DNA of 25,647 nt from an uncultured Schwartzia sp. Lineage in GTDB: Bacteria > Bacillota > Negativicutes > Selenomonadales > Selenomonadaceae. Shown here piece after piece: positions 1 through 11,200 of this stretch (positions within the stretch are counted from its first letter, which is position 1; each line of letters starts with the position of its first letter). The position numbers and the translations under genes are program-made. The stretch covers positions 1 through 25,647 of the forward strand of contig CAJPQU010000005.1 of assembly GCA_905372875.1 (NCBI GenBank). Reading direction: 5' to 3'. Below the pieces are notes generated by a model, which ran no database searches, had not been told where the DNA came from, and saw nothing but the letters and a program-made list of their open reading frames with translations.

Positions 1-123
1 CTCTCCCGCGAACGGAAAAGAGCGAATGTGCGGTGCGCTACCTATTCTCGTCCCCAAAGGCCAAGAATAACAGCGAAACCAAAATCCCCTTCCCCATCTC
101 TCGCAGGTCAAACGGCGATTGTT

Positions 124-274
124 GATCAGGCAGTTCTCCTGGCTTCAGGTCTTAGCCCTCCTACGCCTTCCCAGAGGAAATTCCCCAGTGACATATATAG
201 GAGCGCTCGCTGTTACAGTGGCGGGACCGCGTTGGCTTTTCCAACTTTTCTATTGAGTCTTCCGACACCTGATC
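124..274 (-). ncRNA. Cobalamin (B12) riboswitch aptamer
   Basis: Read on the minus strand, this leader has the hallmarks of the cobalamin riboswitch. The core GCGGTCCCGCCACTGTAA lies near 217-235, and a GAAGCCAGGAGA-type segment near 135-150 is followed by CTGCC. The closing P1 helix is a perfect 7-bp pairing of 268-274 (GATCAGG) with 124-130 (CCTGATC). Riboswitches of this family bind adenosyl- or other cobalamins and normally lower expression of B12 synthesis, uptake or B12-independent isozyme genes. The controlled gene lies left of base 1 and cannot be named. I could not resolve the expression platform in 1-123. Confidence 0.93.
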
Positions 275-321
275 CAATCTCTATGCGGTTTTCAATCTTC
301 CTTCATCAAATTTACAGACTC

Positions 322-350
322 ATCATAGCACGCCGGAAAACGTCTGTCAA
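322..350 (-). promoter_or_regulatory. Sigma-A promoter for the riboswitch leader
   Basis: On the minus strand, TTGACA (350-345) and TATGAT (327-322) are separated by exactly 17 bases, close to consensus. Transcription would start near 315, about 40 bases before the aptamer P1 helix. The transcript is therefore initiated independently of tpsB upstream and runs off the left edge. Confidence 0.85.
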
Positions 351-480
351 GCGAATTTATACAAAACTTTTTCAAATTTCGTATCGGTTTCCCCACATGG
401 CACACCCTAAAACCACCACTTGACACAACCCGCCCCAACGTCCCTTGCCGCGGGTAAAAGTTAGGCGATCGCGGGTTTTC

Positions 481-2130
481 TTACCAAACCTTACCCAAGA
501 TGAACCACATCCGTGCCCGGCTCTTCGCCTCTTCGCTGGCGTTGGCCGAAAGGCCGATACGCCGGGCGTAGTCGAAGCGGGCGAACCAATCGTTGGGCTT
601 CGTGTAGTTTATCCCAACACCCCATCCCTTGAGTGTCGTGCTGGTATGGGATGCCTTGTCCATCATGTGGCCGGTGTCAAAATAGGTACTTAACGACAGA
701 CCCGGGAGCGGCGTATGATAGCGCACCTCTAAAGAACCTAAAAATCCGTTCTCCCCCGAGGCCTCGCCTTGGGGATACGCCCGTACGCCGTTCGCACCGC
801 CGAGGTACATCTGCTCCGAGCTGTCCAGCGTCCCCCGGGACGCCTGTCCTTGCAGCTTCAGCGTAACGTCCGTGACGTGCCCGATGGCCTGCACCCCCGT
901 CACATTCGCCACTGCTTTAGTAAAGGTTCCCTTCGCCTCGCTGTTCGCATCAAAAAGTTTCCCCCACGAAGAGCGGGAAGTGAGATTGACCTTGCCCGCC
1001 GTTACCGTCGCGTCATAGGTCAACGCTGCCCCCGGCTGACGCTCCGCCCCCGTGATTCCTACGTGAATCGACTGAGAGTTTTTCTCCCGGTTCATGATCG
1101 GAAATTTATCCAGCTCATCCTTCATCAATCGGTAATCAAAGCCATAGGTCACTTTCAGTTCCCGGTTTGACAAATGATAGAGAGGAACGCTGCCGAAGAG
1201 GCTGATGGTATTGGCGATGCCGTTCGCCCCCAGACGGGCCGCCGCCCGTCCCAACTGATAATCCATGCGGCTGAACCCCAGCCCGAGAGTCGCACCGCCG
1301 CGTCCCACCAAGGTTTCATAGTTCACATAATAATTGTGCATGTTGTGATTCGACAGCATCCCCCCGACGCTCACCCTGCCGCCCCGGCCATCCACGTCAT
1401 AGAGATTTTCCTGCACTCCGTAGCGATAGCGGCCCGAGGAAGTATTACCGTAATTTTCCACATAGAGAACCGTGCTCTCAATCTTGCTCTCCTCGATGCG
1501 TACCGTCAGATTGCTGGAACCGAAGGTGCTGCCGGGGCTGAGCACCCCCACCGCCTTCGTTCCCGTAAGGCCGCTGATCCCGTAAAGAGCCGTCTCCAAA
1601 GAAGCCGTTTCTATGACGCTCCCTTTCTTCAGCCCGTTCAGAAATCCCCGAGCCACATCGTCCTGTAAACGGCTGTGATTCTCAATGATGACTTCATCGT
1701 AGCGCCCGGGAATCACCGCCACCTTTACGATTCCATCGGCGCTGTCCTGCACGGGAAGATAGGCTGCCGCTGCGGGATAGCCGTGCATGCGGCAATAACG
1801 TGTCACCGCGTCAATGGCGGTGTTGAGATCCGCCAAAGTAATCTCCTTATTGAGGCATGGCTCCAAAATTTTTGTCAACGCGGCCCGATTCACCTTGAGA
1901 TCCGGCGCATCAAGGTCGATACCCCGTACTGTGAAGCGAACCTCCTGCCCCTCCGTCGGACGATCCGGCGTCACGTTCTCCACCTGTGCCGTGCCTTTCG
2001 GCTGCTGCTCTTTGATCTCCTGCCCGGGCTGCGACAGAGATGACGCGGCCAGTGCCGTCGAGGCAAAAGCACCCGCCGCCAGCGTGATGATGATCCCCCG
2101 GCCCAGCGTATGATACCCTCCTGATTTCAT
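481..2130 (-). CDS. TpsB-family outer-membrane transporter (ShlB/FhaC/HecB)
   Basis: This is the outer-membrane partner of a two-partner secretion system and would move the upstream TpsA adhesin across the outer membrane. The protein has 549 aa. A signal peptide ends near residue 28 (STALA), POTRA_2 spans about 66-141, a second POTRA about 142-215, and a 16-strand-type barrel fills the rest. The loop-6 signature GGANGVRAYPQGEASGENG is present, and the chain ends in an aromatic residue (KVW), as many barrel proteins do. The start chosen is ATG at 2130, with AAGGAG 10 bases upstream and the signal peptide directly following. An upstream TTG at 2163 would put 11 charged residues before the signal. 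Two cysteines (92 and 113) in the first POTRA could pair. The gene follows tpsA after a 164-base gap in which I see no clear promoter, so co-transcription is likely. Confidence 0.95.
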   Translation of the reverse strand: MKSGGYHTLGRGIIITLAAGAFASTALAASSLSQPGQEIKEQQPKGTAQVENVTPDRPTEGQEVRFTVRGIDLDAPDLKVNRAALTKILEPCLNKEITLADLNTAIDAVTRYCRMHGYPAAAAYLPVQDSADGIVKVAVIPGRYDEVIIENHSRLQDDVARGFLNGLKKGSVIETASLETALYGISGLTGTKAVGVLSPGSTFGSSNLTVRIEESKIESTVLYVENYGNTSSGRYRYGVQENLYDVDGRGGRVSVGGMLSNHNMHNYYVNYETLVGRGGATLGLGFSRMDYQLGRAAARLGANGIANTISLFGSVPLYHLSNRELKVTYGFDYRLMKDELDKFPIMNREKNSQSIHVGITGAERQPGAALTYDATVTAGKVNLTSRSSWGKLFDANSEAKGTFTKAVANVTGVQAIGHVTDVTLKLQGQASRGTLDSSEQMYLGGANGVRAYPQGEASGENGFLGSLEVRYHTPLPGLSLSTYFDTGHMMDKASHTSTTLKGWGVGINYTKPNDWFARFDYARRIGLSANASEEAKSRARMWFILGKVW

Positions 2131-2294
2131 CGCTTCTTCGCTCCTTGCTGCTGAATTTGGCAAACCTGCCGTGCCTTTTTCCCACGGCCTCGCCTTCTTT
2201 TATTTCCGTTCATCCCGCGACGGCCTCACACCGCCCCAAGGAATTCCGCTGAACACCCGATGATCCGACTGCCTTTCCCTGATAAAGCCGTATC

Positions 2295-5200
2295 TCAACG
2301 CATCGCCATCATATTTACTGCGCCGCCCATCGTCTCAATACCGATATGAAGATTGCGATCCGGCTCCGCTGCCACCAGCATCGCCTCGTCCACATCCTCG
2401 TCCTGCGCGTTGATCCGAATGCCCAAGGCCGCCGGAACATCACTGACCGCCGCCGCACTGGGCAGCGATGCCAGCCAGCCCGTCGGCTCTGCCGTATCCG
2501 AAGCCGCCGCACTGGCCACTGGCCGGAGACTTGGCTCCGTTTTTTCCTCAATGCGGCTTACGCCTGCATCCTGGGATTCAAGCGCCATGGCAGCTTCTCG
2601 GGCCGCTTCCGTCAGATCGACAGACGGCTCTTCCGTCTCCCGATACGCGGAGAGATCTGACAATCCCCACGACACATCGGAACGCGCCCCCTGCGCCGAC
2701 GCCGGGATACCGATGCGGCTCTCCGGGCCATAGTCCGGAACCCGAGATAGATTGACGCCCTTCTTCTCATGACGAAGCTCGATGGCCGACATCCGGTAGA
2801 AATGCGTCGCGTCCCAATCCCGAGACGCTCGCTGATAGGAAAGATGGTCGGGGACAAAATCCCTGTCCGCCAAAGCCGCCTGATAATCACCGGGCAGAGT
2901 TACCCCAACGGTCAAGGTGCCGGGCCGGAAGATGTAGTTTTGTCCGTAAAGCCCCGCAGCGCTGCCGTCGTGCGCTATCCATTGATAGTGATATACCCCC
3001 GGAGTGTTGCGAATCTCTGCCCATGTCTTGCCGCCTTCCCACTGAATATGAACATTCGGCGGAACATCGGGAGAAATAAGCCCCGTTTCCCCCGTAAGCG
3101 GCCGCAGCGTCGGCACCGGCTCCGCTGCTGTATCGTTAGGCGCCATCTCCGACGGTACATCCATATGGAGTGTCCGCCGGGTGATGGTGCCGGTGCCGTG
3201 CTTTGTATCTGACAACGCACCGCTGGCGTCCATCTGGAAATTCGACGTCCCGTACGCATTATTCGTATTCAACGTGATCGTATAATCCACCTGATGATGG
3301 ACCGGCCCTTCTGTTTGATTGTCCACCGAAGCGTTCACGCCATCCGTATAGCGAGCCGTCGTCGCAGCGATGTTCGGGTTTTCCGTGTAATCCTTACGGT
3401 ATACCGCGTCGTTAAAGGCGTTAGCAAAGGCTTTCGCTGCATCCGCTTGCTTCACAGCGTCCGTACCATCATACACCTTTTCCGTATGCGGCGTCCCCCC
3501 CGCATAGTGAAGCGTCCGCCGGGTAATTTTGCCTTTGCCCTTCAAGCTGAAGGAGGCAAGTTCATAATTGCCATTGGCGCCCGTCCACTTCAGGAGATAA
3601 TCGACCCCCAGCGCGTCATTCGCGCCGCCGTTCTTCCCAGCATCCTTGACCTCGTCCCCGGTACCGTCCGGGTTCTCCCGGTAAACGGCGCGTTCCACAT
3701 CAAGTCCGATGCTGTCTACCGTATCGCTACCCACTAAATCGCCCGTCTGGATCCGAAGATTGCTCTTCAAGTGATTCGGGTCCGTGACCGCTGTCGTACC
3801 GTCGTATACCTTATCAATTCCCGTGTCGTGATTGAGCTCCGCGTGGATCGTCTTAGGATTAATCACGCCCCGGCCCGCCAGTGTCGTCTTATCGCCTTCC
3901 TTTTGATGTTCCGGCGCCGCCTGCACGGCGTAATTGCTTGCCTTGCTGCCGGTCAGCTGGAAGTTCTGATAATAGACTTCTTTCGTCGTCACCGTGCCGT
4001 CATCCTTACGGGCGACATCCTTATCCGAATACGCTCCTGTCGCGTTGGTAAGCTGTACGTTTCCGCTGTCGCCGGCAATCACGCCCGTTTTACGCGCGTC
4101 GTCGCGGCCTTTCATCTCCACATCGTCGAGCGCGTTATGCCCGAGCCCCGTATTGCCGTCGTAGGTTTTGTGATTCGTCGCTTCCGTTCCCTTGCCCGCT
4201 TTAAAGTCCACATACACCACGCGCTGACGGATCTTGCCGTCCATATTGAACGTCTTGGTCGTCACGACCGCCGTCGCGTCGTCCGTATCTTCCAATGTGT
4301 AGTTTCCGTTGCCGTTTTCAATTTTTACCGCCGCGTTTACATGGTTCGCGCCGGACACAGTTCCTTCCGGATAGGCGTTTGCATTCTCCGAATCGTACGC
4401 CATACTGTCCGTCGTAACCTTAACGCCCTGGTTCCTGTCCGCCTCCAGCAGCCCTTCGTACTGAACGCTGTTTACCAGGTTTCCGCCGGCGTCGTAAACC
4501 GTCTTCGTCCCGTCGTAAATCTTATCGTAAGCGACGTCCGTCTTGACCTTAATCGTGCGCGGCGTGATCGTATTGCCGGCCACCGAATGGTTGCCGACGA
4601 TCCTGCTCTGCGCGGTGGGATCGAGCACATAATCGCCGGAGAATTCCGTCTTGATGCCCGTCACCGTATAATTGATCGTACGGTTCCCCTTGCCGGCGTT
4701 CTTATCCGTATAAGCACCGGTGCCCTCGTACATGATCTCGATGACTCGGCCGTCCGGCATCGTGTAGAAGAATTGCAGCCCCTTGTCTCGTGGGTCAGTT
4801 TTCGTACTGTCTTTATAGAACGTCGCCCCATCGATGGACTTCGTTCCGTCATACTCTTTGATCGCATAATTTTCCTGCTTATCAACATTCGCCCCGATAA
4901 TGGCCAGTGGCTTAATCTCACCCTTATCCGCCGCTTGCGCAAAGTATAGCGTATCCGCAATGGTATAGTTCTGAGCGATCTTCTTTTGCGCCGTGGTGCC
5001 GTTATCCGCCATATACTGAAGGGCGTCTGCCAGGCCTTGATATTTGACCGCCTTATGGCCGGCGTGGGGATCAGGGGTAAAGACATCCTCCGCGCCGTTG
5101 CCGTATTGGCCGCTGAGCTTATCCAAAGCACCACTCGAAAGCGTGAGACTCTCTCCGCCGATGCCATTCAGCGTTACGCCGCCCGTAATATCCGTCTTAT

Positions 5201-8200
5201 GAATGGTCGACGTATTGTCGAAATCCCGCTGTGCCTTGCCTACGTTCGCCGTCATCCGCGCCTTGTTGATCGTCCCGGTTCCGGAAAGCTGCGCAATCGG
5301 CGTGCCATGCTCGTCAACCAGCGCGTAATTCTGATTGACCTTGCTGTCCCCGGTCAGAGTCACCGTATAATTGACGGTCTTATTCGTTCCGGCGTTTTCG
5401 TCCGTATATTCAGCGCTCACCGTATAGCCTGAGCCGTCCTTATCGGACAAGAGCCCCGCAATCGTGACATTTTTCTTCACGTCGCCCGCCGCCTGTACGA
5501 CGGCCTTCGTCGTATCATACGTCTTGGTGATGGCGGTATTTTCCTGCACCACCGCCGTAACCGTTTTCGGCGTGATAGCGCCCGTAGTGCTCTGCGTAAA
5601 CGTACCGTTCGTCTGATCAACGCCGCTCAGACTGGAAATATCGTAATTATCCTTATCGATGCCGATCGTATAATCGACCCGCTTGCCGGTTCCCGCGTCC
5701 TTATCCTCATACTGTGCGCTTTTAATCGTATAAACCAGATTGGACACAGTGCCGTCGAGCTCGACGTGGTTTATACCCGCCTCAGCATTATTGACCGCCG
5801 TCGTCGCATCGTACTCTTTCGTGATGGAATTAAAGAAGAATTTCAGATTGCTGCCCGTCAGCACCTTCTGGGTGATGATGCCGTTGCCCGTCGTATGGGA
5901 ATAGCCCGCCGGATCCACTGCCAAAGCGTTCCCGTTTTTATCCGTCAGCTGATAATTCCCCGCGTCGCTCCCGGTGAGCCGCAGATGACTGTATACGACG
6001 TTGTCCTGCGTCCCCGGTCGGTTGTCCTTAACGTTTGGCGAGCGATACTGCGCATCGTAGTCCGTATTCAGATCGAGAGCATCGCCCGCGCTCTTCTGGC
6101 TGGCTACGCTGTCCACCAAACCCTTAGCCGGATCGGTAACCGTCGTATTTCCATCATATTCCTTCGTGACGGGCTTAAATTCCGCCTTGATCCCCTTGGG
6201 GCTGATGATCCCCGTTTTCCCCGCAAGACCGCTGGTATCGATCTCATAATTGCCGCTGTCGCTCACCGTGGCCGTAAAGGTAATCCCTTGGCCGATGACA
6301 TTCCCGGCGCCGTCACGGTTGACATTCTTGCTAACATACTGAGCCGTGCTGCTGTTCGTCGTGTCGCCGACCAGCGCCGCGCCGGTATGCCCCGTCGCGC
6401 GGGTAAACGTCACGACGGAATCCCCTGACAGCAGATTCCCCCCTGCGTCCTTCACCGTCGTCGTGCCGTCATAGGTTTTATTGAGGGGCGTCCCCGTCAC
6501 TGCCGCCACGATCCTACGCGGCGTGATGGTACCCCTCGCCGTCTTGGTGAACTGTGACGGCGTCCCGCCCGTCACGTTGAAATTATTCAGACTATCCCCC
6601 GTCAGCTTTACGGTATAAGTGACGGTTTTCGTCGTGACCGCACCGCCGGAATAGGCGACGTCCTTACTGTCATACTGCGCCGAATCGATATTATAATCAA
6701 GCGTCAGGCGCTCTGTCGAGCCGCCGGCCCCCGCGATTTCCACATAAGGAGCGCCCCCGACAATATGGCTGCGCGGGTCGAGGACATTCGCGTTGCCGTC
6801 GTACTCCTTATCAATGCCGTTTTGCAAACCGAATTTTACATCGGCGGCGTTGATATTGCGCTTATGGATCGTACCGGTGCCAAAGAGCGCCTGTACCGTC
6901 ATCCCGCCGCCGTGAGATATCGTCGCCATATTCTGAACGGCGTAGTTATTGACATTTTCGCCCAGCGCGTCGGCAATGCCCGTATATTCGACGTCCTTCG
7001 TCCCCGCGTTCGCATTGGCGGTAAACGTCGAGCCGGTCCTTTGCCCGTAAACGCCCTTGATCTTCGTATCATCGTGGCCGTCGCCGGTCACGAGCCCGGT
7101 GAAGGTCGTCACTACCTGATCTGTCGGCTGAATGCCGCGCACTTCCGCCTTGCCGTCGTACTCCTTCGAGACCGGCGCGAAGGTCACTGTGAGCTGCTTT
7201 TTATTGATCGTCCCCTTGCCGGTGACAGTGCCGCCCGCGGCGACAGGCGCGCCGCCGTTATAGACAAATTGATAATTGCTGGCGTCCGCGCCGCCCGTCG
7301 TCTGAATTGTATAGGTAACGTCCTTCTGTACGACGGCGCCGTTTCCGTCCACCGCCACATGCTTATCCGCGACGCCGTTTTTCGTGTACTGCGCCGTGCT
7401 GGCGTTCACCGTACCGTCGGCGAGCAGGCCGGTCATCGTCACCAGACCGTTCCCCGTCAGGGACGTACCCGAGCCGTCCACGACGTTCGCATTGCCGTCG
7501 TATTTTTTCGTCGGGTTATTATCCGCCAGCGCCACCGTCACGGTCCGCGGCGTAATAACGCCGGTGCGATCCGTGCCGTTTTCAAAATAGCCGCCCGTCA
7601 GCGCCGAATCATCGACCACATAATCCGCGTCCGCGTCCGGCTGCGACGTTGTGGGGCCGTCGTATTTCGCCCGGAAGGTGACCTGCTGCGCCGCCTTATT
7701 CTGGCTGTTTTTCGAGGCGTATGCGCCCGAGTGATCGCTGGTGGCGAGGTCTTCCACCACCGCGTCGTTCCCGGTGCCAAAACGCACGCCGACCGACCGC
7801 AAATACGAATTCACGGTCACCGCGTGGCCGTCCGCATCCGTCCCGTTGACCGACGCGTCGTTATCGTAAACCTTCGTGATCGGGACGTTCTGTCCGTCGG
7901 CGCCCTTCCGCCAGTTCCAGACAATATCGTTCGCCGTCACCGTCGCCTGCGTGATGGTGCCGTCGCCCTTTCCCGTCGTCGCAGCGTTGCCCGTAGCGGA
8001 ATCTACCAGCTGATAGTCGCTATTATTGATGGCGAGCCCCGTATAAGTAACGTTGTTATGCGTCCCCGGACGGTTGTCCTTAACATGTTTGGAATCATAC
8101 TGCGCGTCCGTGTGCGTCAGCGTCACCGTATCCCCGGCTATGACGCCGCCGTTGCCGTTGTATTGGTCCGTCGAAAGATTCGCGCCAATGACCTTCGTCG

Positions 8201-11200
8201 TCCCATCGTAAGCCTTCGTCACGTCGGCAAATTTGGCGATCAGTTTCTTCGGCGTGATCGTTCCCTTCGCCGCCAGCGTAGTCATAACGCCCGTCGTATG
8301 GTTCAGCGTGTAGTTGTTCGCTTTGTTTCCAGTGAGATTAATCGTATAGGTGATATCTTTCTCGGCGGGCTGGCCGTTCACCCAGCGGACATGCTGATCG
8401 CTGTAAGTCGCTGTCTGAGTAAAGGTGGTGCTGTCGCTGGCGATAAGGCCTGACACGCTGACGTTCCCCGTCAGGGTCACGTTCGCGTTGCCGTCATAGA
8501 TCTTATCGATGCCGGTCGTCTTGTTGAGCGCCGCATTGACATTCTTCTTCTCGATACGGCCTTTCATCTTCGCCGCACCCGTCCCGGTTCTGATGGAGGC
8601 AGAGCCGACCGTCGGCGCCGCGTCGTAAGTATAGTTATCCAGCCGATCCTCTTCGCCCGCCGTCGCCTGCGCCGTAATGTCGAAAGAGGCCTGCGTCGCC
8701 GCCGTCGCGTAGCCGGAATCTGATGCGTTCGACGTCTCCGTGCCGCTGCTGTCGAGGAACTTGGCGCCGGCGCCGGGAGCAAAGCTGATATACGGCTTAT
8801 CCGCCGCGATAATGCCGCTCTCCCCCACCGCGTCCTGCACCAGCGAATGGCCCGCAGGAAGCGTATATCCCGAAGTCGCGTCGTACTCTTTTGACGGCGT
8901 GACCGTCTCTCCGCCGCCATTTTTCAGGACGAAGCCGTCCGCCTTCACCGTCCGCCGCAGGATCGTCCCCGTGCCGACGAGCGCGTGCGAGGTATTGTTC
9001 TCCACATTGTCAAAGCCGTTATTGGCTCCGTCGTTATGATAGAAAAGAACCTTACCGTTCTCATCCACAAGACGGTAATTCTTCCGATCGCTTCCCGACA
9101 GAGTTATCCCCGTATAATTGACCTTTCGGTCGTTCGCCGCCGTGCTGGCGTTTTTATTGTCATAGGCGACCGCCGCCCCGCCATATCCAACGGTTACATC
9201 ATCTTTAATCCCGACTATCGTAACAATCTTCGCCGAACTGTCATCCGTTATATTGCTCGCGGGCGAGTAAGCATTGTTTACGATATTCGTCGTACCGTCG
9301 TAAGTTTTATCGAGGTTCGTCTTCTGCGTGAGGCTCAGCTTAATATTGCGCGGCGTGATCGTCCCATGTTCCGATTCTGCCGATCCAGACGCCGCGACGT
9401 TAAAGTCGTAATTCTGCGCGACCCCCGATCCGTCGTCTATCAGCGTGAGGCCGCTATAATTCAGCGTGACATAGTAATCCTTCCCGACTTCTTTGACTTC
9501 TACCTTCTTCTTATCATCTGGTGTGGTTGCAGCGTCATACTCCACTTTTGAGCGATAAAATGTGCCGGTAACAGTTCCCGTGACCTGCACATGTGCCTTA
9601 TCCCCTTCGACGACGCCTGTATCGCCATGCGCCGGGAAAAGAGATACCGGCCCGCTCGTAGCCGCGGCGTTCGAGGTCCCGTCGTATTCCTTCTCCACCT
9701 GATCCAGCGTGCCCGACGTCGAGCCCGAGAGCTTGCGCTTTTCAATCGTAAAATCGCCGCCCGCGACGTCGTATTGATCGGACTGGAAAAGGACATGTGC
9801 CTTTGCCTTATTGTCGTATGTAAGATTAACATTCTTTACCCCGGTATCGCCGCTCGTGCCGTGATTCGCCGTGATGACGTTGGCATCGCCGGTGCTTCCA
9901 TAGCTGTACTGTACATTGTTGATCGCTAAATTCGTGCCGTTATAAACTTCTTTCGGGTTGTAGCCCTCTTTTTCCCAGTTCTTTCCCTGATGCGCGATAT
10001 CTCCGATGGACGCGGCGTCCCCCATCGTGTACTCGTACTTCACCGCCACGATGCCCCGGTAAAAAGCCGTCAGCGTAGGCAGCTCGTTATTAGAATGAAT
10101 GCGCCAAGTCGTCCGCGACCCGCCGGTAGAGCTGATATGATCTGCGCCCCAAGGCTCAACTTTGTACGTCCCGGTATTCGCCCCCTCGATGAAAGTTTCA
10201 TACCGTTTATATTCAGGTTTAAGCCCCGTATGCACTTGCACTGAACTGGGTGGATTGCCTGCATTGGGTTGAGCCTTGTCAGAAAAATAAAAATACCCGT
10301 TCAGATTGCCCGTTTGCGGATTATTATTTCTGGCATAGCCGTTCCACCCCGACCACATCAGATCGGTTTCCGCAGGGGTAGAGTAAACACGTTCTACAAC
10401 GGCTCCAGTCTTATCACTGCCAATAATACCGTACTTTACTTCACCTTTGTTATACACATCACTAATGCGAGTGCCATGAATAGCCGAGCCAACAATACCA
10501 CCACCAAACACTTTACGTTCATTATACGAACTGCGAATCGTACTATTATCGACGAGCCCCACAAGCCCACCTGTCATGTCCTCCGATCCGTTGCCATAGA
10601 CATCTCCGCCCGCCTTGACTCCCACATTCTGTATGAGGGCTTTTTTTGCCTGCCCCGCCACTGTTCCCGCATATCCCCCAAAGGATCGCACCGAAGCCTC
10701 GGGCGACATCACACCTTTAGCAAAAAGCACATTCTCTATGCGGCTGACACCTGCACCGCCATCGATTGTGGAAAAAAGTCCCGCATCTCCTGAAGCGAAA
10801 GGAATATTCAAATCATAAATCGTATAAAAATTCCCGTCAAAATTGCCGGAAAATGTAGAGATCGGAGTAAAATTCCCGCTGAGGGTGATATCCTTTCCCA
10901 ACATGTAATTCCCGTTCGTCTTGCTTTGCATATTTTGCAGTTGGATGCCCTTATTGACCAACATGTAAGCATTAGCTTCTGTCGCCAGTGCCCCATTTAC
11001 CTGCCACCCCAAGGTCACCGGGGATGCAGATGAATCGGCGGCGCCATAAGAATCCCCCACCGCCGCGTCATAGCCGATGTGGACATAGCCGTTCCCGTTA
11101 GCTGTCACTGCCGCATCCGTATTCGATTGCAGATTCACCGTAGCCTCGGCCGACTCTATGCTCTTCGTATTCAGAAAGCGGATATTCCGCCCGGCCATTT

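Noticed and set aside
38..97. 19-codon minus-strand frame (MGKGILVSLLFLAFG...) after the riboswitch, like a signal-peptide start
   Set aside because: It stops at once and has only a weak purine stretch upstream. It could be a leader peptide, but nothing supports it beyond the hydrophobic run.
427..477. Inverted repeat AACCCGC / GCGGGTT just after the tpsB stop, a possible terminator
   Set aside because: The arms are only 7 bp with a loop of about 37 bases and there is no U-run on the minus-strand side where tpsB would need it.
3771..8453. Long plus-strand open frames (392 aa at 3771-4949, 562 aa at 6765-8453) opposite tpsA
   Set aside because: They are antisense to the repeat-rich TpsA frame and rich in Arg/Ile/Val, as expected from reading YDG-repeat codons backwards. 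They lack ribosome sites and recognisable domains.
3430..9990. CRISPR-like or mobile-element interpretation of the repeated DNA
   Set aside because: The period is about 300-400 bp with protein-level conservation in one uninterrupted frame. There are no identical short repeats with unique spacers and no transposase.
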